Shown here: positions 1 through 11,553 of the stretch, piece by piece
How positions within the stretch are numbered: the stretch's first letter is position 1
How the letters are laid out: the number at the start of each line of letters is the position of its first letter
From: Allacma fusca
Taxonomy: Eukaryota > Arthropoda > Collembola > Symphypleona > Sminthuridae
NCBI GenBank assembly: GCA_947179485.1
Contig: OX359246.1
Location: 44,681,632-44,745,631, forward strand
DNA: 64,000 nt
Reading direction: 5' to 3'
Translations under genes and position numbers: made by a program
Notes under the pieces: generated by a model
Told to the model about the DNA's origin: nothing
The model's database searches: none
Seen by the model: only the letters and a program-made list of their open reading frames with translations

Positions 1-590
1 AGTGAGACTCCAAGTTTGACTCCAAGTTAGACTCCAAGTTTGACTCGAAGTTAGATTCCAAGTTAGACTCCAAGTTAGACTCCAAGTTAGACTCCAAGTT
101 AAACTCCAAGTTAGACTCCTTGTTAGACTCCAAGTGAGACTCCAAGTTTGACTCCAAGTTTGACTCCAAGTTTGACTCGAAGTTAGATTCCAAGTTAGAC
201 ACCAAGTTAGACTCCAAGTTAGACTCCAAGTTAAACTCTAAGTTAGACTCCAAGTTAGACTCCAAGTTAGACTCCAAGTTAGACTCCAGGTTAGACTCCA
301 AGTTAGACTCCAAGTTAGACTCCAAATTTGAATCCAAGTTAGACTCCAGGTTAGACTCTACGTTTGACTCAGAGTTAGACTCCAAGTTAAACTCCACGTT
401 TGACTCCAAGTTAGACTCCAAGTTAGACTCCAAGTTAGACTCCAAGTTAGACTCCTTGTTAGACTCCAAGTGAGACTCCAAGTTTGACTCCAAGTTGGAC
501 TCCAAGTTAGACTCCAAGTAAGACTCCTAGTTAGACTCCAAGTTAGACTTCAAGTTTGAATCCAAGTTTGACTCCAAGTTAGACTCCAAG
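1..590. repeat. Partial domain I HOR at the left edge
   Basis: This is the tail of a domain I unit cut by the window edge. It has the GACACC variant near 200, the TCTACGTTTGACTCAGAG variant at 358-375, and the GTAAGACTCCTAG motif near 518 that precedes each 16-nt landmark in this domain. It lacks the CGGCTCC pair and the CCAAATAG one-base loss seen in the complete units to the right, so it is a shortened or different unit type. Confidence 0.8.
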
Positions 591-2173
591 TTATAATCGT
601 GGTTGGACTCCAAGTTTGACTCCAAGTTAGATTCCAAGTTAGACTCCAAGTTAGACTCCAAGTTAGATTCCAAGTTAGACTCCAAGTTAGACTCCAAGTT
701 AGACTCCAAATTAAACTACAAGTTACACTCCAAGTTAGACTCCAAGTTAGACTCCAAATTTGAATCCAAGTTAGACTCCAGGTTAGACTCCAAATTTGAA
801 TCCAAGTTAGACTCCAGGTTAGACTCTACGTTTGACTCAGAGTTAGACTCCAAGTTAAACTCCACGTTTGACTCCAAGTTAGACTCCAAGTTAGACTCCA
901 AGTTAGACTCCAAGTTAGACTCCAAGTTAGACTCCAAGTGAGACTCCAAGTTTGACTCCAAGTTAGACTCCAAGTTTGACTCGAAGTTAGATTCCAAGTT
1001 AGACTCCAAGTTAGACTCCAAGTTAGACTCCAAGTTAAACTCCAAGTTAGACTCCTTGTTAGACTCCAAGTGAGACTCCAAGTTTGACTCCAAGTTTGAC
1101 TCCAAGTTTGACTCGAAGTTAGATTCCAAGTTAGACACCAAGTTAGACTCCAAGTTAGACTCCAAGTTAAACTCTAAGTTAGACTCCAAGTTAGACTCCA
1201 AGTTAGACTCCAAGTTAGACTCCAGGTTAGACTCCAAGTTAGACTTCAAGTTAGACTCCAAATTTGAATCCAAGTTAGACTCCAGGTTAGATTCCACGTT
1301 TGACTCCAAGTTAGACTCCTAGTTAGACTCCACGTTTGACTCCAAGTTAAACTCCATGTTAGACTCCAAGTTAGACTCCAAGTTAGACTCCAAGTTAGAC
1401 TCCAAGTTAGACTCCACGTTTGACTCCAAGTTGGACTCCAAGTTAGACTCCAAGTTAGACTCCTAGTTAGACTCCAAGTTAGACTCCAAGTTAGACTCCA
1501 ATTTAGACTCCACGTTTGACTCCAAGTTGGACTCCACGTTAGACTCCAAATTTGAATCCAAGTTAGACTCCAGGTTAGACTCTACGTTTGACTCAGAGTT
1601 AGACTCCAAGTTAAACTCCACGTTTGACTCCAAGTTAGACTCCAAGTTAGACTCCAAGTTAGACTCCAAGTTAGACTCCTTGTTAGACTCCAAGTGAGAC
1701 TCCAAGTTTGACTCCAAGTTAGACTCCAAGTTTGACTCGAAGTTAGATTCCAAGTTAGACTCCAAGTTAGACTCCAAGTTAGACTCCAAGTTAGACTCCA
1801 TGTTAGACTCCAAGTTAGACTCCAAGTTAGACTCCAAGTTAGACTTCAAGTTCGGCTCCAGGTTAGACTCCAAGTTTGACTCCAAGTTCGGCTCCTGGTT
1901 AGACTCCAAGTTAGACTCGAAGTTAGACTCGAACTTAGACTCGAAGTTAGACTCCAAGTTAGACTCGAAGTTAGACTCCAAGTTAGACTCCATGTTAGAC
2001 TCCAAGTTAGACTCCAAGTTAGACTCCAAATAGACTCCAAGTTAGACTCCACGTTAGACTCCACGTTTGACTCCAAGTTGGACTCCAAGTTAGACTCCAA
2101 GTAAGACTCCTAGTTAGACTCCAAGTTAGACTTCAAGTTTGAATCCAAGTTTGACTCCAAGTTAGACTCCAAG
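591..2173. repeat. Domain I HOR, long type, copy 1 (1,583 bp)
   Basis: This unit runs from one TTATAATCGTGGTTGG landmark to the next. It contains two successive segments of the CCAAATTTGAATCC / TGACTCA type. Between them is a segment starting near 1,317 with CCTAGTTAGACTCCACG and a GTTAAACTCCATG variant. The CGGCTCC pair follows at 1,848-1,898, then the CCAAATAG one-base loss at 2,026-2,033. The length is 131 monomers plus 11 bases, as expected for one lost base. Confidence 0.88.
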
Positions 2174-3444
2174 TTATAATCGTGGTTGGACTCCAAGTTT
2201 GACTCCAAGTTAGATTCCAAGTTAGACTCCAAGTTAGACTCCAAGTTAGATTCCAAGTTAGACTCCAAGTTAGACTCCAAGTTAGACTCCAAATTAAACT
2301 ACAAGTTACACTCCAAGTTAGACTCCAAGTTAGACTCCAAATTTGAATCCAAGTTAGACTCCAGGTTAGACTCCAAATTTGAATCCAAGTTAGACTCCAG
2401 GTTAGACTCTACGTTTGACTCAGAGTTAGACTCCAAGTTAAACTCCACGTTTGACTCCAAGTTAGACTCCAAGTTAGACTCCAAGTTAGACTCCAAGTTA
2501 GACTCCAAGTTAGACTCCAAGTGAGACTCCAAGTTTGACTCCAAGTTAGACTCCAAGTTTGACTCGAAGTTAGATTCCAAGTTAGACTCCAAGTTAGACT
2601 CCAAGTTAGACTCCAAGTTAAACTCCAAGTTAGACTCCTTGTTAGACTCCAAGTGAGACTCCAAGTTTGACTCCAAGTTTGACTCCAAGTTTGACTCGAA
2701 GTTAGATTCCAAGTTAGACACCAAGTTAGACTCCAAGTTAGACTCCAAGTTAAACTCTAAGTTAGACTCCAAGTTAGACTCCAAGTTAGACTCCAAGTTA
2801 GACTCCAGGTTAGACTCCAAGTTAGACTCCAAGTTAGACTCCAAATTTGAATCCAAGTTAGACTCCAGGTTAGACTCTACGTTTGACTCAGAGTTAGACT
2901 CCAAGTTAAACTCCACGTTTGACTCCAAGTTAGACTCCAAGTTAGACTCCAAGTTAGACTCCAAGTTAGACTCCTTGTTAGACTCCAAGTGAGACTCCAA
3001 GTTTGACTCCAAGTTAGATTCCAAGTTAGACTCCAAGTTAGACTCCAAGTTAGACTCCAAGTTAGACTCCATGTTAGACTCCAAGTTAGACTCCAAGTTA
3101 GACTCCAAGTTAGACTTCAAGTTCGGCTCCAGGTTAGACTCCAAGTTTGACTCCAAGTTCGGCTCCTGGTTAGACTCCAAGTTAGACTCGAAGTTAGACT
3201 CGAACTTAGACTCGAAGTTAGACTCCAAGTTAGACTCGAAGTTAGACTCCAAGTTAGACTCCATGTTAGACTCCAAGTTAGACTCCAAGTTAGACTCCAA
3301 ATAGACTCCAAGTTAGACTCCACGTTAGACTCCACGTTTGACTCCAAGTTGGACTCCAAGTTAGACTCCAAGTAAGACTCCTAGTTAGACTCCAAGTTAG
3401 ACTTCAAGTTTGAATCCAAGTTTGACTCCAAGTTAGACTCCAAG
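2174..3444. repeat. Domain I HOR, short type, copy 1 (1,271 bp)
   Basis: Landmark-to-landmark unit that lacks the CCTAGTTAGACTCCACG / GTTAAACTCCATG segment of the long type. The two CCAAATTTGAATCC / TGACTCA segments follow each other directly, so the - strand LESN frame stays open from 3,300 down to 2,299. It carries the CGGCTCC pair near 3,120-3,170 and the one-base loss at 3,297-3,304, exactly 1,271 bp from the previous loss. Confidence 0.88.
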
Positions 3445-4907
3445 TTATAATCGTGGTTGGACTCCAAGTTTGACTCCAAGTTAGATTCCAAGTTAGACTC
3501 CAAGTTAGACTCCAAGTTAGATTCCAAGTTAGACTCCAAGTTAGACTCCAAGTTAGACTCCAAATTAAACTACAAGTTACACTCCAAGTTAGACTCCAAG
3601 TTAGACTCCAAATTTGAATCCAAGTTAGACTCCAGGTTAGACTCCAAATTTGAATCCAAGTTAGACTCCAGGTTAGACTCTACGTTTGACTCAGAGTTAG
3701 ACTCCAAGTTAAACTCCACGTTTGACTCCAAGTTAGACTCCAAGTTAGACTCCAAGTTAGACTCCAAGTTAGACTCCAAGTTAGACTCCAAGTGAGACTC
3801 CAAGTTTGACTCCAAGTTAGACTCCAAGTTTGACTCGAAGTTAGATTCCAAGTTAGACTCCAAGTTAGACTCCAAGTTAGACTCCAAGTTAAACTCCAAG
3901 TTAGACTCCTTGTTAGACTCCAAGTGAGACTCCAAGTTTGACTCCAAGTTTGACTCCAAGTTTGACTCGAAGTTAGATTCCAAGTTAGACACCAAGTTAG
4001 ACTCCAAGTTAGACTCCAAGTTAAACTCTAAGTTAGACTCCAAGTTAGACTCCTAGTTAGACTCCACGTTTGACTCCAAGTTAAACTCCATGTTAGACTC
4101 CAAGTTAGACTCCAAGTTAGACTCCAAGTTAGACTCCAAGTTAGACTCCACGTTTGACTCCAAGTTGGACTCCAAGTTAGACTCCAAGTTAGACTCCTAG
4201 TTAGACTCCAAGTTAGACTCCAAGTTAGACTCCAATTTAGACTCCACGTTTGACTCCAAGTTGGACTCCACGTTAGACTCCAAATTTGAATCCAAGTTAG
4301 ACTCCAGGTTAGACTCTACGTTTGACTCAGAGTTAGACTCCAAGTTAAACTCCACGTTTGACTCCAAGTTAGACTCCAAGTTAGACTCCAAGTTAGACTC
4401 CAAGTTAGACTCCTTGTTAGACTCCAAGTGAGACTCCAAGTTTGACTCCAAGTTAGACTCCAAGTTTGACTCGAAGTTAGATTCCAAGTTAGACTCCAAG
4501 TTAGACTCCAAGTTAGACTCCAAGTTAGACTCCATGTTAGACTCCAAGTTAGACTCCAAGTTAGACTCCAAGTTAGACTTCAAGTTCGGCTCCAGGTTAG
4601 ACTCCAAGTTTGACTCCAAGTTCGGCTCCTGGTTAGACTCCAAGTTAGACTCGAAGTTAGACTCGAACTTAGACTCGAAGTTAGACTCCAAGTTAGACTC
4701 GAAGTTAGACTCCAAGTTAGACTCCATGTTAGACTCCAAGTTAGACTCCAAGTTAGACTCCAAATAGACTCCAAGTTAGACTCCACGTTAGACTCCACGT
4801 TTGACTCCAAGTTGGACTCCAAGTTAGACTCCAAGTAAGACTCCTAGTTAGACTCCAAGTTAGACTTCAAGTTTGAATCCAAGTTTGACTCCAAGTTAGA
4901 CTCCAAG
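3445..4907. repeat. Domain I HOR, long type, copy 2 (1,463 bp)
   Basis: Same organisation as 591-2,173 but 120 bp (ten monomers) shorter. The missing segment lies just before the CCTAG motif near 4,052 and corresponds to about 1,190-1,310 of copy 1. The one-base loss is at 4,760-4,767, exactly 1,463 bp from the previous one. Confidence 0.88.
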
Positions 4908-6202
4908 TTATAATCGTGGTTGGACTCCAAGTTTGACTCCAAGTTAGATTCCAAGTTAGACTCCAAGTTAGACTCCAAGTTAGATTCCAAGTTAGACTCC
5001 AAGTTAGACTCCAAGTTAGACTCCAAATTAAACTACAAGTTACACTCCAAGTTAGACTCCAAGTTAGACTCCAAATTTGAATCCAAGTTAGACTCCAGGT
5101 TAGACTCCAAATTTGAATCCAAGTTAGACTCCAGGTTAGACTCTACGTTTGACTCAGAGTTAGACTCCAAGTTAAACTCCACGTTTGACTCCAAGTTAGA
5201 CTCCAAGTTAGACTCCAAGTTAGACTCCAAGTTAGACTCCAAGTTAGACTCCAAGTGAGACTCCAAGTTTGACTCCAAGTTAGACTCCAAGTTTGACTCG
5301 AAGTTAGATTCCAAGTTAGACTCCAAGTTAGACTCCAAGTTAGACTCCAAGTTAAACTCCAAGTTAGACTCCTTGTTAGACTCCAAGTGAGACTCCAAGT
5401 TTGACTCCAAGTTTGACTCCAAGTTTGACTCGAAGTTAGATTCCAAGTTAGACACCAAGTTAGACTCCAAGTTAGACTCCAAGTTAAACTCTAAGTTAGA
5501 CTCCAAGTTAGACTCCAAGTTAGACTCCAAGTTAGACTCCAGGTTAGACTCCAAGTTAGACTCCAAGTTAGACTCCAAATTTGAATCCAAGTTAGACTCC
5601 AGGTTAGACTCTACGTTTGACTCAGAGTTAGACTCCAAGTTAAACTCCACGTTTGACTCCAAGTTAGACTCCAAGTTAGACTCCAAGTTAGACTCCAAGT
5701 TAGACTCCTTGTTAGACTCCAAGTGAGACTCCAAGTTTGACTCCAAGTTAGACTCCAAGTTTGACTCGAAGTTAGATTCCAAGTTAGACTCCAAGTTAGA
5801 CTCCAAGTTAGACTCCAAGTTAGACTCCATGTTAGACTCCAAGTTAGACTCCAAGTTAGACTCCAAGTTAGACTTCAAGTTCGGCTCCAGGTTAGACTCC
5901 AAGTTTGACTCCAAGTTCGGCTCCTGGTTAGACTCCAAGTTAGACTCGAAGTTAGACTCGAACTTAGACTCGAAGTTAGACTCCAAGTTAGACTCGAAGT
6001 TAGACTCCAAGTTAGACTCCATGTTAGACTCCAAGTTAGACTCCAAGTTAGACTCCAAATAGACTCCAAGTTAGACTCCACGTTAGACTCCACGTTTGAC
6101 TCCAAGTTGGACTCCAAGTTAGACTCCAAGTAAGACTCCTAGTTAGACTCCAAGTTAGACTTCAAGTTTGAATCCAAGTTTGACTCCAAGTTAGACTCCA
6201 AG
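4908..6202. repeat. Domain I HOR, short type, copy 2 (1,295 bp)
   Basis: Matches 2,174-3,444 with 24 extra bp (two monomers). It lacks the CCTAG / GTTAAACTCCATG segment and has the one-base loss at 6,055-6,062. With the preceding unit it repeats the long-short pair, giving a dimer period of 2,734 bp measured between the two short units. Confidence 0.88.
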
Positions 6203-7210
6203 TTATAATCGTGGTTGGACTCCAAGTTTGACTCCAAGTTAGATTCCAAGTTAGACTCCAAGTTAGACTCCAAGTTAGATTCCAAGTTAGACTCCAAGTT
6301 AGACTCCAAGTTAGACTCCAAATTAAACTACAAGTTACACTCCAAGTTAGACTCCAAGTTAGACTCCAAATTTGAATCCAAGTTAGACTCCAGGTTAGAC
6401 TCCAAATTTGAATCCAAGTTAGACTCCAGGTTAGACTCTACGTTTGACTCAGAGTTAGACTCCAAGTTAAACTCCACGTTTGACTCCAAGTTAGACTCCA
6501 AGTTAGACTCCAAGTTAGACTCCAAGTTAGACTCCAAGTTAGACTCCAAGTGAGACTCCAAGTTTGACTCCAAGTTAGACTCCAAGTTTGACTCGAAGTT
6601 AGATTCCAAGTTAGACTCCAAGTTAGACTCCAAGTTAGACTCCAAGTTAAACTCCAAGTTAGACTCCTTGTTAGACTCCAAGTGAGACTCCAAGTTTGAC
6701 TCCAAGTTTGACTCCAAGTTTGACTCGAAGTTAGATTCCAAGTTAGACACCAAGTTAGACTCCAAGTTAGACTCCAAGTTAAACTCTAAGTTAGACTCCA
6801 AGTTAGACTCCAAGTTAGACTCCAAGTTAGACTCCAGGTTAGACTCCAAGTTAGACTCCAAGTTAGACTCCAAATTTGAATCCAAGTTAGACTCCAGGTT
6901 AGATTCCACGTTTGACTCCAAGTTAGACTCCTAGTTAGACTCCACGTTTGACTCCAAGTTAAACTCCATGTTAGACTCCAAGTTAGACTCCAAGTTAGAC
7001 TCCAAGTTAGACTCCAAGTTAGACTCCACGTTTGACTCCAAGTTGGACTCCAAGTTAGACTCCAAGTTAGACTCCTAGTTAGACTCCAAGTTAGACTCCA
7101 AGTTAGACTCCAATTTAGACTCCACGTTTGACTCCAAGTTGGACTCCACGTTAGACTCCAAGTTAGACTCCTAGTTAGACTCCAAGTTAGACTTCAAGTT
7201 TGACTCCAAA
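6203..7210. repeat. Domain I HOR, long type, copy 3 (partial)
   Basis: Starts with the landmark and follows long type copy 1 through the CCTAG / GTTAAACTCCATG segment at about 6,930-7,130. It keeps the 120 bp missing in copy 2. It then passes into the new variants of domain II instead of reaching a CGGCTCC pair. The dimer period between long units is 2,854 bp, then 2,758 bp. Confidence 0.85.
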
Positions 7211-8939
7211 TTAAACTACAAGTTACACTCCAAGTTCGGCTCCAAGTTAGACTCCAAATTTGAATCCAAGTTAGACTCCAGGTTAGACTCCACGTTTGAC
7301 TCCAAGTTAGACTCCAAGTTAGACTCCACGTTTGACTCCAAGTTAGACTCCAAGTTAGACTCCAAGTTAGACTCCAAGATAGACTCCAAGTTAGACTCCA
7401 AGTTAGACTCCAAGTTAGACTCCAAGTTAGACTCCAAATTTGACTCTAAGTTAGACTCCATGTTAAACTTCAAGTTAGACTCCAAGTTAGACTCCAAATT
7501 TGACTCCAAGTTTGACTCCAAGTTAGACTCCACGTTTAACTCCAAGTTAGACTCCAGGTTAGACTCCAAGTTAGACTCCAAATTTGAATCCAAGTTAGAC
7601 TCCAGGTTAGACTCCAAGTTAGACCCCACGTTTGACTCCAAGTAAGACTCCAAGTTAGACTCCAAATGGGACTACAAGTTAGACTCCAAGTTAGACTCCA
7701 AGTTAGACTCCAAATTTGACTCCAAGTTAGTCTTCATGTTAAACTCCAAGTTAGACTCCAAGTTAGACTCGAAGTTAGACTCGAAATTGGACTCCAAGTT
7801 ATACTCCAAGTTTGACTCCAAGTTAGACTCCACGTTTGACTCCAAGTTAGACTCCAAGTTAGACTCCAAGTTAGACTCCAAGATAGACTCCAAGTTGGAC
7901 TCCACGTTAGACCCCAAGTTAGACTCCAAGTTAGACTCCAAGTTAGACTCCAAGTTAGACTCCAAGTTAGACTCCAAATTAAACTCCATGTTAGACTCCA
8001 TGTTAGACTCCAAGTTAGACTCCAAGTTAGACTCCTTGTTAGACTCCAAGTGAGACTCCAAGTTTGACTCCAAGTTAGACTCCAAGTTTGACTCGAAGTT
8101 AGATTCCAAGTTAGACTCCAAGTTAGACTCCAAGTTAGACTCCAAGTTAGACTCCATGTTAGACTCCAAGTTAGACTCCAAGTTAGACTCCAAGTTAGAC
8201 TTCAAGTTCGGCTCCAGGTTAGACTCCAAGTTTGACTCCAAGTTCGGCTCCTGGTTAGACTCCAAGTTAGACTCGAAGTTAGACTCGAACTTAGACTCGA
8301 AGTTAGACTCCAAGTTAGACTCGAAGTTAGACTCGAAGTTAGACTCCAAGTAAGACTCCAAGTTAGATTCCAAGTTACACTCCAAGTTAGACTCCAAATT
8401 AGACTCCACGTTTGACTCCAAGTTAGACTCCAGGTTAGACTCCACGTTTGACTCCAAGTTAGACTCCAAGTTAGACTCCAAGTTAGACTCCAAGTTCGGC
8501 TCCAGGTTAGACTCTAAGTTAGACTCGAAGTTAGACTCGAAGTTAGACACCAAGTAAGACTCCAAGTTAGACTCCAAGTTAGACTCCATGTTAGACTCCA
8601 AGTTAGACTCCAAGTTAGACTCCAAATAGACTCCAAGTTAGACTCCACGTTAGACTCCACGTTTGACTCCAAGTTGGACTCCAAGTTAGACTCCAAGTAA
8701 GACTCCTAGTTAGACTCCAAGTTAGACTTGAAGTTATAATCGTGGTTGGACTCCAAGTTTGACTCCAAGTTAGATTCCAAGTTAGACTCCAAGTTAGACT
8801 CCAAGTTAGATTCCAAGTTAGACTCCAAGTTATAATCGTGGTTGGACTCCAAGTTTGACTCCAAGTTAGATTCCAAGTTAGACTCCAAGTTAGACTCCAA
8901 GTTAGATTCCAAGTTAGACTCCAAGTTAGACTCCAAGTT
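7211..8939. repeat. Domain II entry: first block with GTCTTCATG variants
   Basis: The first appearance of several variants absent from 1-7,200: AGACCCCACG near 7,622, CCAAATGGGACTAC near 7,662, GTTAGTCTTCATGTTAAAC at 7,726-7,744 and TATACTCC near 7,800. After these the block returns to the domain I type, with the CGGCTCC pair at about 8,205-8,250 and the one-base loss at 8,622-8,629. It is therefore a fusion of a new unit type to the end of a domain I unit. Confidence 0.85.
8734..8925. repeat. 96-bp tandem duplication holding the 16-nt landmark
   Basis: TTATAATCGTGGTTGG occurs at 8,734 and again at 8,830. The 96 bp (eight monomers) following each are alike. This is the only place where two landmarks sit less than 800 bp apart. 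The first copy is preceded by GACTTGAAG, which looks like a junction variant. Confidence 0.9.
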
Positions 8940-10246
8940 AGACTCCAAATTAAACTACAAGTTACACTCCAACTTAGACTCCAAGTTAGACTCCAAATTT
9001 GACTCCAAGTTTGACTCCAAGTTAGACTCCACGTTTAACTCCAAGTTAGACTCCAGGTTAGACTCCAAGTTAGACTCCAAATTTGAATCCAAGTTAGAAT
9101 CCAGGTTAGACTCCAAGTTAGACCCCACGTTTGACTCCAAGTAAGACTCCAAGTTAGACTCCAAATGGGACTACAAGTTAGACTCCAAGTTGGACTCCAA
9201 GTAAGACTCCAAGTTAGACTCCAAATTTGACTCCAAGTTAGTCTTCATGTTAAACTCCAAGTTAGACTCCAAGTTAGACTCGAAGTTAGACTCGAAATTG
9301 GACTCCAAGTTATACTCCAAGTTTGACTCCAAGTTAGACTCCACGTTTGACTCCAAGTTAGACTCCAAGTTAGACTCCAAGTTAGACTCCAAGATAGACT
9401 CCAAGTTGGACTCCACGTTAGACCCCAAGTTAGACTCCAAGTTAGACTCCAAGTTAGACTCCAAGTTAGACTCCAAGTTAGACTCCAAATTAAACTCCAT
9501 GTTAGACTCCATGTTAGACTCCAAGTTAGACTCCAAGTTAGACTCCTTGTTAGACTCCAAGTGAGACTCCAAGTTTGACTCCAAGTTAGACTCCAAGTTT
9601 GACTCGAAGTTAGATTCCAAGTTAGACTCCAAGTTAGACTCCAAGTTAGACTCCAAGTTAGACTCCATGTTAGACTCCAAGTTAGACTCCAAGTTAGACT
9701 CCAAGTTAGACTTCAAGTTCGGCTCCAGGTTAGACTCCAAGTTTGACTCCAAGTTCGGCTCCTGGTTAGACTCCAAGTTAGACTCGAACTTAGACTCGAA
9801 CTTAGACTCGAAGTTAGACTCCAAGTTAGACTCGAAGTTAGACTCGAAGTTAGACTCCAAGTAAGACTCCAAGTTAGATTCCAAGTTACACTCCAAGTTA
9901 GACTCCAAATTAGACTCCACGTTTGACTCCAAGTTAGACTCCAGGTTAGACTCCACGTTTGACTCCAAGTTAGACTCCAAGTTAGACTCCAAGTTAGACT
10001 CCAAGTTCGGCTCCAGGTTAGACTCTAAGTTAGACTCGAAGTTAGACTCGAAGTTAGACACCAAGTAAGACTCCAAGTTAGACTCCAAGTTAGACTCCAA
10101 ATAGACTCCAAGTTAGACTCCACGTTAGACTCCACGTTTGACTCCAAGTTGGACTCCAAGTTAGACTCCAAGTAAGACTCCTAGTTAGACTCCAAGTTAG
10201 ACTTCAAGTTTGAATCCAAGTTTGACTCCAAGTTAGACTCCAAGTT
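8940..10246. repeat. 1,307-bp tandem pair, copy 1
   Basis: Starts near CCAAATTAAACTACAAG at 8,946. It contains the GTCTTCATG variant at about 9,242, the CGGCTCC pair at about 9,715-9,765 and the one-base loss at 10,097-10,104. Every marker recurs 1,307 bp downstream. One visible difference between copies is GTTGGACTCC at about 9,188 against GTTAGACTCC at the matching place. Boundaries are uncertain by about 25 bp because the flanks are also monomers. Confidence 0.85.
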
Positions 10247-11553
10247 AGACTCCAAATTAAACTACAAGTTACACTCCAACTTAGACTCCAAGTTAGACTC
10301 CAAATTTGACTCCAAGTTTGACTCCAAGTTAGACTCCACGTTTAACTCCAAGTTAGACTCCAGGTTAGACTCCAAGTTAGACTCCAAATTTGAATCCAAG
10401 TTAGAATCCAGGTTAGACTCCAAGTTAGACCCCACGTTTGACTCCAAGTAAGACTCCAAGTTAGACTCCAAATGGGACTACAAGTTAGACTCCAAGTTAG
10501 ACTCCAAGTAAGACTCCAAGTTAGACTCCAAATTTGACTCCAAGTTAGTCTTCATGTTAAACTCCAAGTTAGACTCCAAGTTAGACTCGAAGTTAGACTC
10601 GAAATTGGACTCCAAGTTATACTCCAAGTTTGACTCCAAGTTAGACTCCACGTTTGACTCCAAGTTAGACTCCAAGTTAGACTCCAAGTTAGACTCCAAG
10701 ATAGACTCCAAGTTGGACTCCACGTTAGACCCCAAGTTAGACTCCAAGTTAGACTCCAAGTTAGACTCCAAGTTAGACTCCAAGTTAGACTCCAAATTAA
10801 ACTCCATGTTAGACTCCATGTTAGACTCCAAGTTAGACTCCAAGTTAGACTCCTTGTTAGACTCCAAGTGAGACTCCAAGTTTGACTCCAAGTTAGACTC
10901 CAAGTTTGACTCGAAGTTAGATTCCAAGTTAGACTCCAAGTTAGACTCCAAGTTAGACTCCAAGTTAGACTCCATGTTAGACTCCAAGTTAGACTCCAAG
11001 TTAGACTCCAAGTTAGACTTCAAGTTCGGCTCCAGGTTAGACTCCAAGTTTGACTCCAAGTTCGGCTCCTGGTTAGACTCCAAGTTAGACTCGAACTTAG
11101 ACTCGAACTTAGACTCGAAGTTAGACTCCAAGTTAGACTCGAAGTTAGACTCGAAGTTAGACTCCAAGTAAGACTCCAAGTTAGATTCCAAGTTACACTC
11201 CAAGTTAGACTCCAAATTAGACTCCACGTTTGACTCCAAGTTAGACTCCAGGTTAGACTCCACGTTTGACTCCAAGTTAGACTCCAAGTTAGACTCCAAG
11301 TTAGACTCCAAGTTCGGCTCCAGGTTAGACTCTAAGTTAGACTCGAAGTTAGACTCGAAGTTAGACACCAAGTAAGACTCCAAGTTAGACTCCAAGTTAG
11401 ACTCCAAATAGACTCCAAGTTAGACTCCACGTTAGACTCCACGTTTGACTCCAAGTTGGACTCCAAGTTAGACTCCAAGTAAGACTCCTAGTTAGACTCC
11501 AAGTTAGACTTCAAGTTTGAATCCAAGTTTGACTCCAAGTTAGACTCCAAGTT
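10247..11553. repeat. 1,307-bp tandem pair, copy 2
   Basis: Copy of 8,940-10,246 with the same marker order and the one-base loss at 11,404-11,411. The - strand LESN frame across 10,478-11,407 translates identically to 9,171-10,100, so the duplication is recent relative to the rest of the array. It ends at the landmark at 11,552. Confidence 0.85.

Noticed and set aside
560-606. Functional sigma-70 promoter
   Set aside because: TTGACT is part of a common monomer variant and TATAAT of the landmark; no gene follows, and the context is a eukaryotic-type satellite.
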